From: Candidatus Jettenia sp. AMX2
Lineage (GTDB): Bacteria; Planctomycetota; Brocadiia; Brocadiales; Brocadiaceae
Assembly (NCBI GenBank): GCA_030583665.1
Contig: CP129469.1
Location: 2,843,043-2,907,042, forward strand
Reading direction: 5' to 3'
Length of the DNA stretch: 64,000 bases
Shown here: one piece after another, positions 18,831 through 27,732 of the stretch
Layout: the number at the start of each line of letters is the position of its first letter
How positions within the stretch are numbered: the stretch's first letter is position 1
The notes under the pieces: model-generated
Database searches by the model: none
What the model was told of the DNA's origin: nothing
Seen by the model: only the letters and a program-made list of their open reading frames with translations
Program-made: the position numbers and the translations under genes

Positions 18831-19700
18831 TTACCAATCCTTTTCAACCGGCCGGTGTTGCGGACGTTGTGCATCCCTTCTTCTTGCTCTCGCCTCTTTC
18901 TCTGACTGGTTCAACGCATCCAGCAGACGTTCTGCTTCTTCCCTCGACATCTGCCTGGGTTCTTCCGGCAGCCGTTGTGGTTGTTGTTCCGGTGGCCAAC
19001 CTTCTTCATTGTCCTTACGGGACTGATTGGGATGCCCTTCTTCCTTCTCTTCAGTTTCCCGGTTATCTTGCCCGGACGGCTCCTCATCACCCTGTTGTCC
19101 CTGCTCCTCTTCAGATTGTTCATCCCTGTTCTCTTGATCTTCGTTCTCTTGATCTTCTTCCTTTTGCTGTTGCTGGTTCTCCTGATCCTGGTTTTGCTGA
19201 TTTTGCTGGTTTTGTTCTTCCTTTAATTTCCTGTCAATAAATTCATAATTAAATTTTGCATCGTTTTTCAACATATCAAGCTCATGGTCATTGAACGATT
19301 CCATTTCATCAATAGCGTCTATAGTCTTTTGGTAAAACTCCTGTGCCTCTTTCAACTTGCCCTGACGATACAGGACGTTCCCCATATTAAAACCTGATTT
19401 TACCCTGAGTTTGGGATCGTCCGACCCCATTGCCTTCTCAAAGGACTCTCCGGCTTCGGCATACCTGCCCCTCTTGTACTGGGTACTCCCTATATTAAAA
19501 TCAAGCTGGGGTTTGTCTCCTGAATTTATTTGTGCATTTATGTAATTATCCAATGCTTCATCATACCTGCCATCATGATAAAACGAATTTCCTCTTTTTA
19601 CCTTATTCGCCAGCGGATCTATCCATCCTATTGAAAGAACTCCAAGAAAAAGGGAAAGAAACAAACAGATTATACCATTTCTTTTTTGTTCATGTATCAT
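18831..19700 (-). CDS. batC: BatC-like TPR protein with Gln/Glu-rich tail
   Basis: A 289-residue envelope protein. It has a signal or anchor sequence (GIICLFLSLFLGVLSIGW) and three TPR units (about 35-135: GNSFYHDGRYDEALDNYINA, NIGSTQYKRGRYAEAGESFE, NMGNVLYRQGKLKEAQEFYQ). A very low-complexity acidic tail rich in Gln, Glu, Asp and Asn runs from about 160 to 250. This order is typical of BatC. The start overlaps the end of batB by 11 bp. The simple-sequence tail suggests a disordered, highly charged linker. Confidence 0.88.
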   Translation of the reverse strand: MIHEQKRNGIICLFLSLFLGVLSIGWIDPLANKVKRGNSFYHDGRYDEALDNYINAQINSGDKPQLDFNIGSTQYKRGRYAEAGESFEKAMGSDDPKLRVKSGFNMGNVLYRQGKLKEAQEFYQKTIDAIDEMESFNDHELDMLKNDAKFNYEFIDRKLKEEQNQQNQQNQDQENQQQQKEEDQENEDQENRDEQSEEEQGQQGDEEPSGQDNRETEEKEEGHPNQSRKDNEEGWPPEQQPQRLPEEPRQMSREEAERLLDALNQSEKEARARRRDAQRPQHRPVEKDW

Positions 19701-20706
19701 ACGTGATCTTCTTCCTTTTTTCTGCCAGGAAACACTCCAGGGTGATTACCATGAGAGCAATAAAAAGAGGGATTTGATATCGGTTTACATACTTTTTTAC
19801 CTTTTGTGTTTTGTAGGTAGACCCTTCTATCCCTGCAATACTGTCCTTATAAAGCCTCTTCAGCCCCCATTTTGTTCCATATGCGGGTGTATAGGTTCCC
19901 CCTGTTTCTAATGCAATTTTATTTAAAGTAATTTCATCAAGTCTTGATTTGACAACCTGCCCTTGTCCGTCTCTCAGCAATATTTCCTGACCGCCGTCAC
20001 CAGTAATCCTGATATAAGCACCATCCTTTGTCCCTACGCCAACCGTGTAAATAACAATACCCTGCTTCTTTGCCTCAACAGCTGCTTTCAGGGGATCGTC
20101 CTCATGATTTTCACCATCGGAAATCAGGATAATGATCTTATGGTTTTTTGAATCCGCCTCGAAGGTAGCAATTCCCTTTCTTATGGCCTCTGCCAGGGCT
20201 GTGCCGCCTGCCGGAATAAGGTTTGTGTTTAAATCATTCAGAAAAAGGCGGAATGCTCCGTAATCTGACGTTAAAGGGCAGTAGGTAAATGCTGAACCTG
20301 CAAATGCTACAAGACCAACCCGGTCTCCCTTCAGCACACGCAATAAATCCTCTACCTCTCTTTTGGCCGCTTTCAACCGGTTGGGTTTTACATCATCGGC
20401 CAGCATGCTGCGGGACGTATCTACGGCAATTACGATATCGATCCCCTTTTTCTCTACCTCTTCCCAGCGATATCCCCATCGTGGCTCTGTAAGCGCAAAT
20501 ATAAGGAAGAGCGTTCCGGTAATGATCAGAACAGCCCTGATCCAGTATCTTTTCCGGTCTGCGGAGAATCCGGTTTTTTGCAGTAAGCTGATATTTGCAA
20601 ACCTGTTTAAATCGTGCATCCTTCTTTTAAAGACGATGACATATCCTATGAATAACAGGATAATAACAGGAAGCAGGTAGAGATAGTTAAGATTTCCGTA
20701 TTTCAT
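19690..20706 (-). CDS. batB: BatB-like von Willebrand factor A membrane protein
   Basis: Two N-terminal membrane helices (YLYLLPVIILLFIGYVIVF and AVLIITGTLFLIFALTEP) precede a VWA domain with an intact metal-ion-dependent adhesion site: IVIAVDTSRSMLADD (DxSxS), the Thr in LTSDYGAF and the Asp in LISDGENHEDD. A final membrane helix (about 312-330) closes the protein. At 338 residues it is like BatA/BatB proteins elsewhere. It overlaps batC by 11 bp. It is separated from batA by 298 bp that hold a repeat element, so read-through or a new promoter would be needed. Confidence 0.9.
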   Translation of the reverse strand: MKYGNLNYLYLLPVIILLFIGYVIVFKRRMHDLNRFANISLLQKTGFSADRKRYWIRAVLIITGTLFLIFALTEPRWGYRWEEVEKKGIDIVIAVDTSRSMLADDVKPNRLKAAKREVEDLLRVLKGDRVGLVAFAGSAFTYCPLTSDYGAFRLFLNDLNTNLIPAGGTALAEAIRKGIATFEADSKNHKIIILISDGENHEDDPLKAAVEAKKQGIVIYTVGVGTKDGAYIRITGDGGQEILLRDGQGQVVKSRLDEITLNKIALETGGTYTPAYGTKWGLKRLYKDSIAGIEGSTYKTQKVKKYVNRYQIPLFIALMVITLECFLAEKRKKITYDT

Positions 20707-20723
20707 ACTAAACGTTTACCATG

Positions 20724-20828
20724 ATGGTGGATAATGCCCACCCGACAGGAAACTTAATAATAATGAGGCTTGTTTTTCATGAAAATATAATTATACAGAA
20801 CATATAAGGGTGGGCATTGCCCACCAAA
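20724..20828. repeat. MITE-like element with GGGTGGGCATT ends, between batB and batA
   Basis: ATGGTGGATAATGCCCACCC (20724-20743) is matched by an inverted copy GGGTGGGCATTGCCCACCAA (20809-20828), 16 of 20 bases. Each end is itself palindromic. A related half-unit lies at 23921-23937. A second repeat of the GGGGGATTTAGGGG kind follows at about 20931-20964. Together they fill the only large gap inside the batABCDE set. Confidence 0.65.
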
Positions 20829-21004
20829 ATAAAAATGCTGCACTACAAAACAGATACAAAAATTTATTTTGCTGAGTAGAATCATACTCTTGATGAAAAT
20901 GTAAAAGTTTATCTTAAAATTAGTTCCTCAAAGTTCCCCTTAAAAAAGGGGGATTTAGGGGATTGTCGTAAAACCGCTTCAATAACATGAAAATTCCTAT
21001 ACAA

Positions 21005-22003
21005 TCAAGGTATTTTTCGGAATCTTGTTTTTGTTAATCCCAATTCAAATAAAAGTAAGCCAAAAGCCGGCAGTAAAAAATAGTGAAAGAGTTCATGATA
21101 TTCTGCGTACTGTATAACTTCCGTTTCGGTTTTTTCCAGCATATCTATCTGCGTATAAATTTCTTTCAGTGATTTTGTATCGCTTGCATTGTAATACCTT
21201 CCATTCGTAATCCTTGCAATCTCCTCGAGGGTTTCTTCATCGATGTCGATCCGTACCTGTTTCATCACTTTATTTCCGAACAGGTCATGTGCCGGGAACG
21301 GAACCAAACCTTTTGTGCCAACACCTATGGTATAAATCTTGACAGAAAGTGTTTTTGCTATTTCTGCAGCAGTAAGGGGATCGATCTCGCCTGCATTATT
21401 TCTTCCGTCTGTTAACAGGACAATAACCTTGCTTTTTGCCTCCGAATCCCTGAGCCTGTTTACCGATGAAGCGATAGCGGAACCAATTGCTGTCATGTCC
21501 TCGATCATGCCGATTTCAATCTTTTCCAGAAGTTGTAAAAGCATTCCGTAATCAAGGGTTAGCGGACATTGGGTATAAGCCCGTCCGGCAAACACAACCA
21601 GACCGATACGGTCATTGGTACGCTTTTTTATAAAGTCTGCCACCACCTGTTTCACCACATGAAGCCGGTTATATCGTTTACCGCCTAATTCGAAATCCTC
21701 CGCCATCATACTTCCCGATACGTCGACGGCAAGGACAATATCTATTCCTTCGCTCGTGACCCTTGTTTGTTCGTCTCCATACTGAGGCCGCGCAAGGGCA
21801 ATAACAAGCAAAGCAACAACGGCCGACCGGAGTATCATTAGTATATGCCGGTAGCGATGAAAAAATGAAGGTTTTAAACCCTTGATTATCTCAACGGACG
21901 GAAAAACAATCTGGCTTGCCCCTCTCCTGCGGAAATGAAAATAGAGTAATGGCGGAAGAAGAACAATAATTAAGAAAAGTATTAACGGGTCACGAAAGAT
22001 CAT
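21005..22003 (-). CDS. batA: BatA-like von Willebrand factor A membrane protein
   Basis: A 332-residue protein with N-terminal membrane helices (PLILFLIIVLLPPLLYFHF and ILRSAVVALLVIALARP). A VWA domain follows whose metal site is intact: DIVLAVDVSGSMMAEDF, the Thr in CPLTLDYGM and the Asp in VLLTDGRNNAGE. A last helix lies near the C-terminus (YFLLPAFGLLLFELGLTK). BatA and BatB are thought to form a membrane complex acted on by a MoxR AAA ATPase, which is encoded upstream at 25311-26300. The preceding 171-residue gene ends 28 bp before it. Confidence 0.92.
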   Translation of the reverse strand: MIFRDPLILFLIIVLLPPLLYFHFRRRGASQIVFPSVEIIKGLKPSFFHRYRHILMILRSAVVALLVIALARPQYGDEQTRVTSEGIDIVLAVDVSGSMMAEDFELGGKRYNRLHVVKQVVADFIKKRTNDRIGLVVFAGRAYTQCPLTLDYGMLLQLLEKIEIGMIEDMTAIGSAIASSVNRLRDSEAKSKVIVLLTDGRNNAGEIDPLTAAEIAKTLSVKIYTIGVGTKGLVPFPAHDLFGNKVMKQVRIDIDEETLEEIARITNGRYYNASDTKSLKEIYTQIDMLEKTETEVIQYAEYHELFHYFLLPAFGLLLFELGLTKTRFRKIP

Positions 22004-22031
22004 TGAAATTAGCCATTCTTTTCATACAAAA

Positions 22032-22547
22032 TTATGATGCCGCCAACAAGTAGATTGACTCTCCCTTTGCGATGGCATCCCAAATCTCCATTTCTGAAAG
22101 GTCTCTTTGTATCAAGGTATCCATTACTGCGAGAAGGGCTGAATTCTTTGTCTGAAGAAGATTCTCCATTCCCTTCGCATGGGTAATGTATCTGTTTAAA
22201 TGTATTTCTCCCTGTTGATATAACCGGGCGCCTGCAAGCTCTTTTTTACAACCCATATCTATTTCGTAGTCCACGATTATGCCATTCTCTTCGTAACTCA
22301 GGCTGAAATATATACCAGCGCCTTCACAGCCAAGGATGCGGATTTTGTGTTTCCTTGGCAGGATTTCTTTAATTTCCCTCGTCTGATAAATACTCCAGAG
22401 CAATTGCAGGTTTTGGTTCAACCTTGTGTGTTCCTCTTCTGAAAAACTATGCGTTTTTCTTCCTGCTGGTTTTTCTTCGGTCTTTATCCCTGCCCTTTTT
22501 TCATGACGTAAATAATTATCTAAAAAATTTTCCGGTGCTTTTACCAT
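22032..22547 (-). CDS. Unknown 171-residue protein within the bat cluster
   Basis: Not recognised. No signal sequence or membrane segment. It is soluble and charged, with an N-terminal linker rich in Lys and Glu (to about residue 40) and an apparently compact alpha/beta region (IRILGCEGAGIYFSLSYEENGIIVDYEIDMGC). The C-terminal segment is helical, ending AIAKGESIYLLAAS. AAGGATAGAAAT precedes ATG 22547. It fits snugly between the DUF4381-like gene (42 bp) and batA (28 bp), so it is part of the operon. No such gene is in the standard bat set I know. Confidence 0.7.
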   Translation of the reverse strand: MVKAPENFLDNYLRHEKRAGIKTEEKPAGRKTHSFSEEEHTRLNQNLQLLWSIYQTREIKEILPRKHKIRILGCEGAGIYFSLSYEENGIIVDYEIDMGCKKELAGARLYQQGEIHLNRYITHAKGMENLLQTKNSALLAVMDTLIQRDLSEMEIWDAIAKGESIYLLAAS

Positions 22548-22589
22548 ATTTCTATCCTTATAGAAAAGGTTTTAAAAATAGATAAGACA

Positions 22590-23597
22590 CTATTTCGGAG
22601 ATGAAACCTGAAACACGACTGTTGTTTCATCAATAAATCTCTTTGCCGCAGCATAGGTCCCGTTAATCTCTGTTCTTGATGGTCCGTACTTCGCATATTT
22701 TACCATATCGCAATGTGTCAGGAACTCCCGTATCAGTACCTTATGATGATCTTCCAGGGTGTCTGTATGTACCATTTCTTCAAGGAATTCTTCCGTTGTG
22801 CGTTCCGGTGCTGACAAACCAAACCTGTCCTCTATATAATGCCGCAGGATATTCGTTATACGATAATAATATTCTTTAATAAAACCCTTCCCGACGAGGT
22901 CTTCCCGTAATAATCTCTCCAGCAGTTCATAAGCAATTTCATGGGGAGGCCTTTTTATCACGGTCCGGACCGGCACTTTTCGCCCTCTTTTTAGTTTGCA
23001 AATGAATCCATAAATCATGCCTGCAAACGCAAGCAACCCCAAACCGCCGGCTATCCATTGAATTAATTTTTTATAGCTGATAGGTACATCCACCGGCGGG
23101 CGGATATCCCTTATATCATCAGCAGCTTCTCCTTCCTGTATAACCCCGCGGATAGTAACCGGTATCTCATCTGTGGCAACCTCACCTTCACTCTGTGCGC
23201 CTTGGTATCGTATTTTTACCGGTGGAACCGTTACTTGTCCGATCTCATATGATCTTAACAAATACTTGCGTTCAACAAGAACGTTTCCGTCTTTCTCTTT
23301 TTTTGGCTCTGTTATAATTCCCGTATTTTTTATATTAAATACGCCAAACCGCTGGCCGATTTCCGGAAATTGTATGGTATAATCTCCGTTATATTGCACA
23401 CGAACCGTTAACGTTATCTGTTCACCTATTACTCCTTCAACTTTATCAACATGGGCAACAGCCTCGACGGGAACCATATTTTCAGAATTCCCTGATTCCC
23501 AGGCAGAAACCACGTCTGTAAAGGGTATAAGTGTATACAGAACAAATGCGAAAATCAAGAATATGGCGGTAAAGAAAAAACGCTTATTTGTGATCAT
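22590..23597 (-). CDS. BatD-like / DUF4381-related membrane protein
   Basis: A 335-residue protein. It has a signal anchor (residues 5-25) and one BatD-like beta domain (AHVDKVEGVIGEQITLTVRVQYNG). A membrane helix near 182-205 (LIQWIAGGLGLLAFAGMIYGF) is followed by a cytoplasmic helical domain (IAYELLERLLREDLVGKGFIKEYYYRITNILRHYIEDRFGL...TEEFLEEM) typical of DUF4381 proteins, which sit between DUF58 and VWA genes. The frame is open upstream to 23642, but ATG 23597 directly precedes the signal sequence. It is the short counterpart of the batD product and may share partners with it. Confidence 0.75.
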   Translation of the reverse strand: MITNKRFFFTAIFLIFAFVLYTLIPFTDVVSAWESGNSENMVPVEAVAHVDKVEGVIGEQITLTVRVQYNGDYTIQFPEIGQRFGVFNIKNTGIITEPKKEKDGNVLVERKYLLRSYEIGQVTVPPVKIRYQGAQSEGEVATDEIPVTIRGVIQEGEAADDIRDIRPPVDVPISYKKLIQWIAGGLGLLAFAGMIYGFICKLKRGRKVPVRTVIKRPPHEIAYELLERLLREDLVGKGFIKEYYYRITNILRHYIEDRFGLSAPERTTEEFLEEMVHTDTLEDHHKVLIREFLTHCDMVKYAKYGPSRTEINGTYAAAKRFIDETTVVFQVSSPK

Positions 23598-24415
23598 AGT
23601 TAATCCGGTAAATCCAAAATTACAAAACCCTGCAAAGAACACACGGCACGGTACATCAGGCCATAAATAATAAATTGCTTTAATCCTGCGTTATCGTACT
23701 CAAGGTATCAAACCGAACATATCTTCAATCGACAAGAAAACTATCCCGTGGGCCATGAGAGGTTGCTTCGCCTACGCTCGCAATGACCATGTGCTTGGCA
23801 TTACTCCCACACGCCATTGCGAGGGATTCGTAACGAAGTGCAGAACCCCGAAGCAATCTCAAAAGATTGCTTCGTCGCTTCGCTCCTTGCAATGACAGGA
23901 ACGGTCTTATTTGGTAGGCAGTGCCCACCCTGCATTGAAATTATGCATCTATTCAGCGTAATTTATAACACACCTTTTCTTTGAATCTGTACTACAATCC
24001 ATCAATTTCTTGTTTTTTTTTGCGTGTTTTTCAAGATGCATAAGCTTGATAAATTCCCCTCCCTCGATGGGAGGGGTTAGGGGAGGGTGGGTCGATAAAT
24101 TAACCAATGCTTTTCTTATGACTTCCCATACTCCCTGGGTATTCTTCAAAACTTCATTATCGGTGGGTCGTTTTCTGAGAATTTTTGCTATATGCCGTAG
24201 TTCTTTTTTCAATTCTTATTCACCCCCACCTGGCCTCCTCCATCAAGGGGGAGGAAATTTTAGTATTTCGAATTTGGTTGCGGCCAAAGGCCGCGCCAGG
24301 CAATCTGTGGTCTCAGTCTTTCTCCCCCCCTGCCGCAACCGTCGTAACTGGCAACAAGCAATGCAATCTTTTCCATAGCGCTGGATTGAGGAATTTCACA
24401 GTATACAACAGTTTA
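23598..24415. repeat. Repeat-filled gap inside the moxR-bat cluster
   Basis: About 820 bp between the DUF58 gene and its usual neighbour. It holds a 'gattgcttcgtcgcttcgctccttgcaatgac' type repeat (about 23735-23905), a GGTAGGCAGTGCCCACC half-element (23921-23937), two inverted copies of a GC-rich CTCCC..GGGAGG repeat (24055-24095 and 24225-24262) and an inverted GCGCGGCC repeat (24261-24300). An 87-codon open frame at 23949-24212 on the minus strand spans one repeat and has a plausible N-terminal helix. I cannot support it as a gene. Confidence 0.65.
24261..24300. repeat. Dispersed repeat GCGCGGCCTTTGGCC, inverted copy
   Basis: Reads TTTCGAATTTGGTTGCGGCC then AAAGGCCGCGCC, the reverse complement of the unit at 9101-9156. 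Confidence 0.85.
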
Positions 24416-25291
24416 TCAATATCTCTTTTCCCTCATCCTGAAAAAACGGACGATGGGTTCTGCATAATGCCTGTTCGTATTGATGATAATCTCATCGACA
24501 CCCATTGACCGGAATATGTCTGACCGTTCCTGCCTCAGCCTGTTATGTGCGGCCTGAAATCTCTTTCTCGTCAGGGCACTTGCGGTATCAACGAGTACAA
24601 TCTCCCCGGTTTCTGCGTCTTTTAATTCGACAAAGCCAACATTTGGCAATTCCATTTCCCTCGGGTCTACGATAGTAATTGCAATCATATCGTGCTTTTT
24701 ATTCGCAATGCGCAGGGCATGGATATAATCGTTCTCAATAAAATCAGACACAACAAAAGAAATTGTCCGGCGTGAAGATATCTTATTCAGATATTCCAGG
24801 GCTGCCGGGATATTCGTCCCCTTCCCCTTAGGCTTCAGGCAGAGAAGTTCCCGGATAACCCTCAGCACATGTTTTTGTCCCTTCTTGGGAGGAATGAATT
24901 TTTCTACAGTATCGGTAAACATGATAAGGCCAACTTTATCATTGTTTTTTATCGCTGAAAATGCCAGGAGTGCACAAATTTCTACTGCAACTTCATTTTT
25001 GAGCTGTTTTATTGACCCAAAATTTCCTGATGCGCTTACATCCACAAGAAGCATTACCGTTAATTCCCGCTCTTCTACAAAGCGTTTTACGAAGGGGCGT
25101 CCAATGCGTGCCGTTACATTCCAGTCAATGGTACGTATCTCGTCACCGGGTTGATATTCCCGCACTTCCTCAAATTCCATCCCCCTGCCCTTGAAAACGC
25201 TGTGGTATTCACCCACAAATGCATCGTTCACAAGGCGGCGGGTGTGTATTTCTACCTGTTGTATCTTTTTTAATAATTCTTTTGAGATCAT
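24416..25291 (-). CDS. DUF58 family protein
   Basis: A 291-residue cytoplasmic protein that is regularly encoded next to moxR and VWA genes. Seen: the family signature FEEVREYQPGDEIRTIDWNVTARIGRPFVKRF near residues 40-72, then a VWA-like fold beginning MLLVDVSASGNFG and continuing NDKVGLIMFTDTVEKFIPPKKG. Its VWA metal site is partly kept (DVSAS). It starts 19 bp after moxR, so the two form an operon. DUF58 proteins are presumed adaptors or substrates of the MoxR ATPase; this is a family-level inference. Confidence 0.93.
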   Translation of the reverse strand: MISKELLKKIQQVEIHTRRLVNDAFVGEYHSVFKGRGMEFEEVREYQPGDEIRTIDWNVTARIGRPFVKRFVEERELTVMLLVDVSASGNFGSIKQLKNEVAVEICALLAFSAIKNNDKVGLIMFTDTVEKFIPPKKGQKHVLRVIRELLCLKPKGKGTNIPAALEYLNKISSRRTISFVVSDFIENDYIHALRIANKKHDMIAITIVDPREMELPNVGFVELKDAETGEIVLVDTASALTRKRFQAAHNRLRQERSDIFRSMGVDEIIINTNRHYAEPIVRFFRMREKRY

Positions 25292-25310
25292 TGAGTAACC
25301 TTTTGTTTCC

Positions 25311-26300
25311 TTACGGCACCTCTACCGTATCAAATATTGTTTGTATAATATCTTCAGGTTTCATCTCTTCTGCCTCAGCCTCATACGTTATAATTACTCT
25401 GTGACGCAGCACGTCCATACCAATAGATTTCACATCCTGCGGGGTGACAAATCCCCTGCCTCTCATAAATGCATGTGCCTTGGCGGCAAGGGTGAGATAG
25501 ATGGTCGCCCGCGGGGATGCGCCATATTCAATAAACTCATCCAATTTAAGGTTATATGCCTTCGGGTCCCTTGACGCAAAGATAATATTAATTATATAAT
25601 CCTTGATTTTATCGTCTACGTAGATTTCATCGACCACGGTGCGCATACGGAGTATATCGGCTGGAGATATTACCGGGTTTACCTGAAAGACTGTTTTTGT
25701 CGATGCCATCCGGTCTAAAATTTTCCGTTCTTCTTCCTTATTGGGATAGGTAATATTTAATTTGAACATAAAACGGTCGACCTGGGCTTCCGGCAGCGGA
25801 TATGTTCCTTCATGCTCAATGGGATTCTGGGTTGCCAGTACAAGAAATGGGTTTTCCAGAAAAAATGTCTGGTCTCCGATTGTGACCTGCCTGTCCTGCA
25901 TAGCCTCCAGGAGTGCGCTCTGCACCTTTGCAGGGGCGCGGTTAATTTCGTCAGCCAGAACAATATTGGTAAAAATAGGCCCTTTTTTTACGGTAAAATC
26001 ACCACTTTTCGGATTATAGATCAGGGTACCGATTAAATCAGCGGGGAGTAAATCTGGCGTAAATTGTATTCTTTGAAAACTGGCATGCATGACCCTCGCA
26101 AGGGTCATGACAGACATTGTTTTTGCTAATCCCGGCACCCCCTCCAATAATACATGTCCGTTTGAAAGTGCTCCTATAAGCAGCCTTTCAATCAGATATT
26201 TCTGGCCAACGATTACCTTGCCTACTTCATACATCAGGGTATTTATGAGATCACTCTCCTGTTTTACCCTTTCCGTAATCTTATTAACGTCCGATTCCAT
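25311..26300 (-). CDS. MoxR-type AAA+ ATPase
   Basis: A chaperone-like AAA+ ATPase of the MoxR proper group. Seen: Walker A LLEGVPGLAKTMSVM near residue 50, Walker B VLADEINRAPAKVQSALLEAMQD near 108, sensor 1 LATQNPIEHEGTYPLPEAQVDRF near 150, and sensor 2 region SPRATIYLTLAAKAHA with GRGFVTPQDV. At 329 residues it is standard. It is the first gene of the minus-strand cluster that continues into DUF58 and, after a repeat-filled gap, the bat genes. It probably assembles or activates the VWA-domain complex at the membrane. Confidence 0.95.
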   Translation of the reverse strand: MESDVNKITERVKQESDLINTLMYEVGKVIVGQKYLIERLLIGALSNGHVLLEGVPGLAKTMSVMTLARVMHASFQRIQFTPDLLPADLIGTLIYNPKSGDFTVKKGPIFTNIVLADEINRAPAKVQSALLEAMQDRQVTIGDQTFFLENPFLVLATQNPIEHEGTYPLPEAQVDRFMFKLNITYPNKEEERKILDRMASTKTVFQVNPVISPADILRMRTVVDEIYVDDKIKDYIINIIFASRDPKAYNLKLDEFIEYGASPRATIYLTLAAKAHAFMRGRGFVTPQDVKSIGMDVLRHRVIITYEAEAEEMKPEDIIQTIFDTVEVP

Positions 26301-26621
26301 TCACTCCTCCACCAGAAAGTAAAGTATACTGTTTAAAGTTAAATCAAAAGACCTATTGTCATTATTCACGTTACTTTTCAACAAGAATCATCATGGAATT
26401 TGTTCCTGTCATAATAAAACAAACACTTATATATAGCAAATTTGACTGAATTATAAAATATAATTTATAAGAAAAATGGTATCGGGGTAAAAACGCTTGA
26501 CACTATTTTATAGAGTTGCTACGATTTACCCTATAAGACAGGGTTTTGAAGAAACTCTAACAGCGGATGTGAATACCAGTTGGAATTAACAAGTTACTTT
26601 TCTGAGAATTCTTAACGGAAA
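26301..26621. other. Divergent promoter region moxR-mobB
   Basis: AT-rich 320 bp. On the plus strand it has two promoter-like pairs: TTGACT-17 bp-TTATAA at about 26442-26470, and the better one listed at 26497-26525. No gene was seen. Confidence 0.45.
26497..26525 (+). promoter_or_regulatory. Sigma-70-type promoter
   Basis: TTGACA at 26497-26502, a 17-bp spacer, then TACGAT at 26520-26525. It would start a transcript near 26532 with a leader of about 90 nt ahead of mobB. Confidence 0.6.
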
Positions 26622-27164
26622 TTGTTTTTGCAAGCAAAAAAAAGTAACCTTGCCGGAAAAAACAGAGAGATTCCTGTTATTTCAATCATTGGCGGACAAA
26701 ACACAGGCAAGACAACCCTTATACAGATAATAATACCCCTCCTGAAGAAAAAAGGATACCGGGTTGGTACTATTAAGTATAACATTCCGCACTTTGATAT
26801 TGATTATGAGGGAAAGGATACCTATAAGCATTACCAGGCAGGGGCTGACGTTGTTTCTATATCTTCACCGGAAAAACTTGCTGTCATTAAAAGGCTAAAT
26901 AAAAAGACCCCTTCCATAAAAGATATTATTCAACAGGGTTATTCAGATGTCGATATTGTACTTGTTGAAGGCTATAAGAAATACCGATATCCATATATCG
27001 AAATTAATACAAATCATTTACAGACAAAGCCAGCAAACAAGACTTATAAGAAACACGTAAAAATTGTAAGCAGGAAGCAGCTTCATTCGCCAATACCGGC
27101 GTTTTATGAAAAAGATTTGAATAACATCATAAATTTTATAGAATTAAAGATAAAAGGTATCTGA
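26622..27164 (+). CDS. mobB: Molybdopterin-guanine dinucleotide biosynthesis protein B
   Basis: A small P-loop GTP-binding protein that aids MobA in adding GMP to molybdenum cofactor. Seen: VISIIGGQNTGKTTLIQIIIPLL (Walker A) near residue 20, VGTIKYNIPHFDIDYEGKDTYKHYQAGAD (the MobB signature after the P-loop) and DIVLVEGYKKYRYPYIEI (the VEGYK motif). The length, 180 residues, is normal. No ATG fits, so the start is the TTG at 26622 or the TTG two codons on; the ribosome-binding site (ACGGAAA) is weak. It stands alone with its own promoter. No molybdoenzyme gene is in view. Confidence 0.88.
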   Translation: MFLQAKKSNLAGKNREIPVISIIGGQNTGKTTLIQIIIPLLKKKGYRVGTIKYNIPHFDIDYEGKDTYKHYQAGADVVSISSPEKLAVIKRLNKKTPSIKDIIQQGYSDVDIVLVEGYKKYRYPYIEINTNHLQTKPANKTYKKHVKIVSRKQLHSPIPAFYEKDLNNIINFIELKIKGI

Positions 27165-27262
27165 TTGGAGGTGATTGGTATTCACAAGGAACATTTTAAG
27201 AATTGAGGAAATTTTTTATTTCATAAAGTATTTTTTATGATATTTTTTAGGAGGAAATTTAG

Positions 27263-27607
27263 TTGAAGAAGATTTTTGGTTATTTTACCGTTTCTGCCGG
27301 AGCAGTTTTGGGTTTATATCTTGGCTTTTCCGGTTCTACAGTATATGGCGGAGATGTCAAACAGATCTATGCGGAAACCTGTGAATTGTGCCATGGTGCA
27401 AACGGGAAAGGCACAGAAGCCGGTAAGGCATTTGGTGTACCGGATTTTACGGACCGTAGTTATCAGAGATCAAGAACCGATGAAGATATGAGACAATCGA
27501 TGATTAACGGCACAAAGAATCCAAATTATATAAAGGTATCTGAACTCGGGGTTGATCTGGCAGATCTTGATCCACTTGTCAGGTTGGTTCGTGAATTTGG
27601 AAAATAG
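27263..27607 (+). CDS. Small monohaem c-type cytochrome
   Basis: Periplasmic class-I-like cytochrome c of 114 residues. A signal peptide spans about residues 1-29 (FTVSAGAVLGLYLGFSGSTVYG). The haem site is CELCH (Cys40, Cys43, His44) followed by GANGKGTEAGKAFGVPDFTD, as in soluble electron carriers. The start is TTG 27263, set by GGAGGAAATTTAG before it. Oddity: the usual sixth ligand Met in an MP motif after the NGT turn is missing; the equivalent stretch reads INGTKNPNYIKVSE. Met76 and Met80 lie before the turn. The haem may thus be five-coordinate or use another ligand. A good terminator follows, so the gene is monocistronic. Confidence 0.85.
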   Translation: MKKIFGYFTVSAGAVLGLYLGFSGSTVYGGDVKQIYAETCELCHGANGKGTEAGKAFGVPDFTDRSYQRSRTDEDMRQSMINGTKNPNYIKVSELGVDLADLDPLVRLVREFGK

Positions 27608-27678
27608 TAGCTTACAACTTACAGGGAAATACGAGTCCAGCAAAATATTGCCGGTCGCTAAGTATTAAGCGCTTATAC

Positions 27679-27719
27679 AAAAAAGGGTAGGGCATAAAAA
27701 AATGTCCTACCCTTTTTTA
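27679..27719 (+). terminator. Rho-independent terminator after the cytochrome gene
   Basis: GGGTAGGGCAT pairs with ATGTCCTACCC (one G-T wobble) around a short A-rich loop, followed by TTTTTT. The A-run on the other side means it could also act on the opposite strand. Confidence 0.85.
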
Positions 27720-27732
27720 TCTCAGAATAAAT

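Noticed and set aside
23725-23928. A 67-codon minus-strand frame
   Set aside because: It lies wholly within a dispersed 'gattgcttcg...ctcgcaatgac' repeat; such frames arise from the repeat and not from a gene.
23949-24212. An 87-codon minus-strand frame (MKKELRHIAKILRKRP...)
   Set aside because: The N-terminal third looks protein-like, but the middle is a GC-rich repeat (THPPLTPPIEGGE) and I know no family for it. Kept only as a note in the gap entry.
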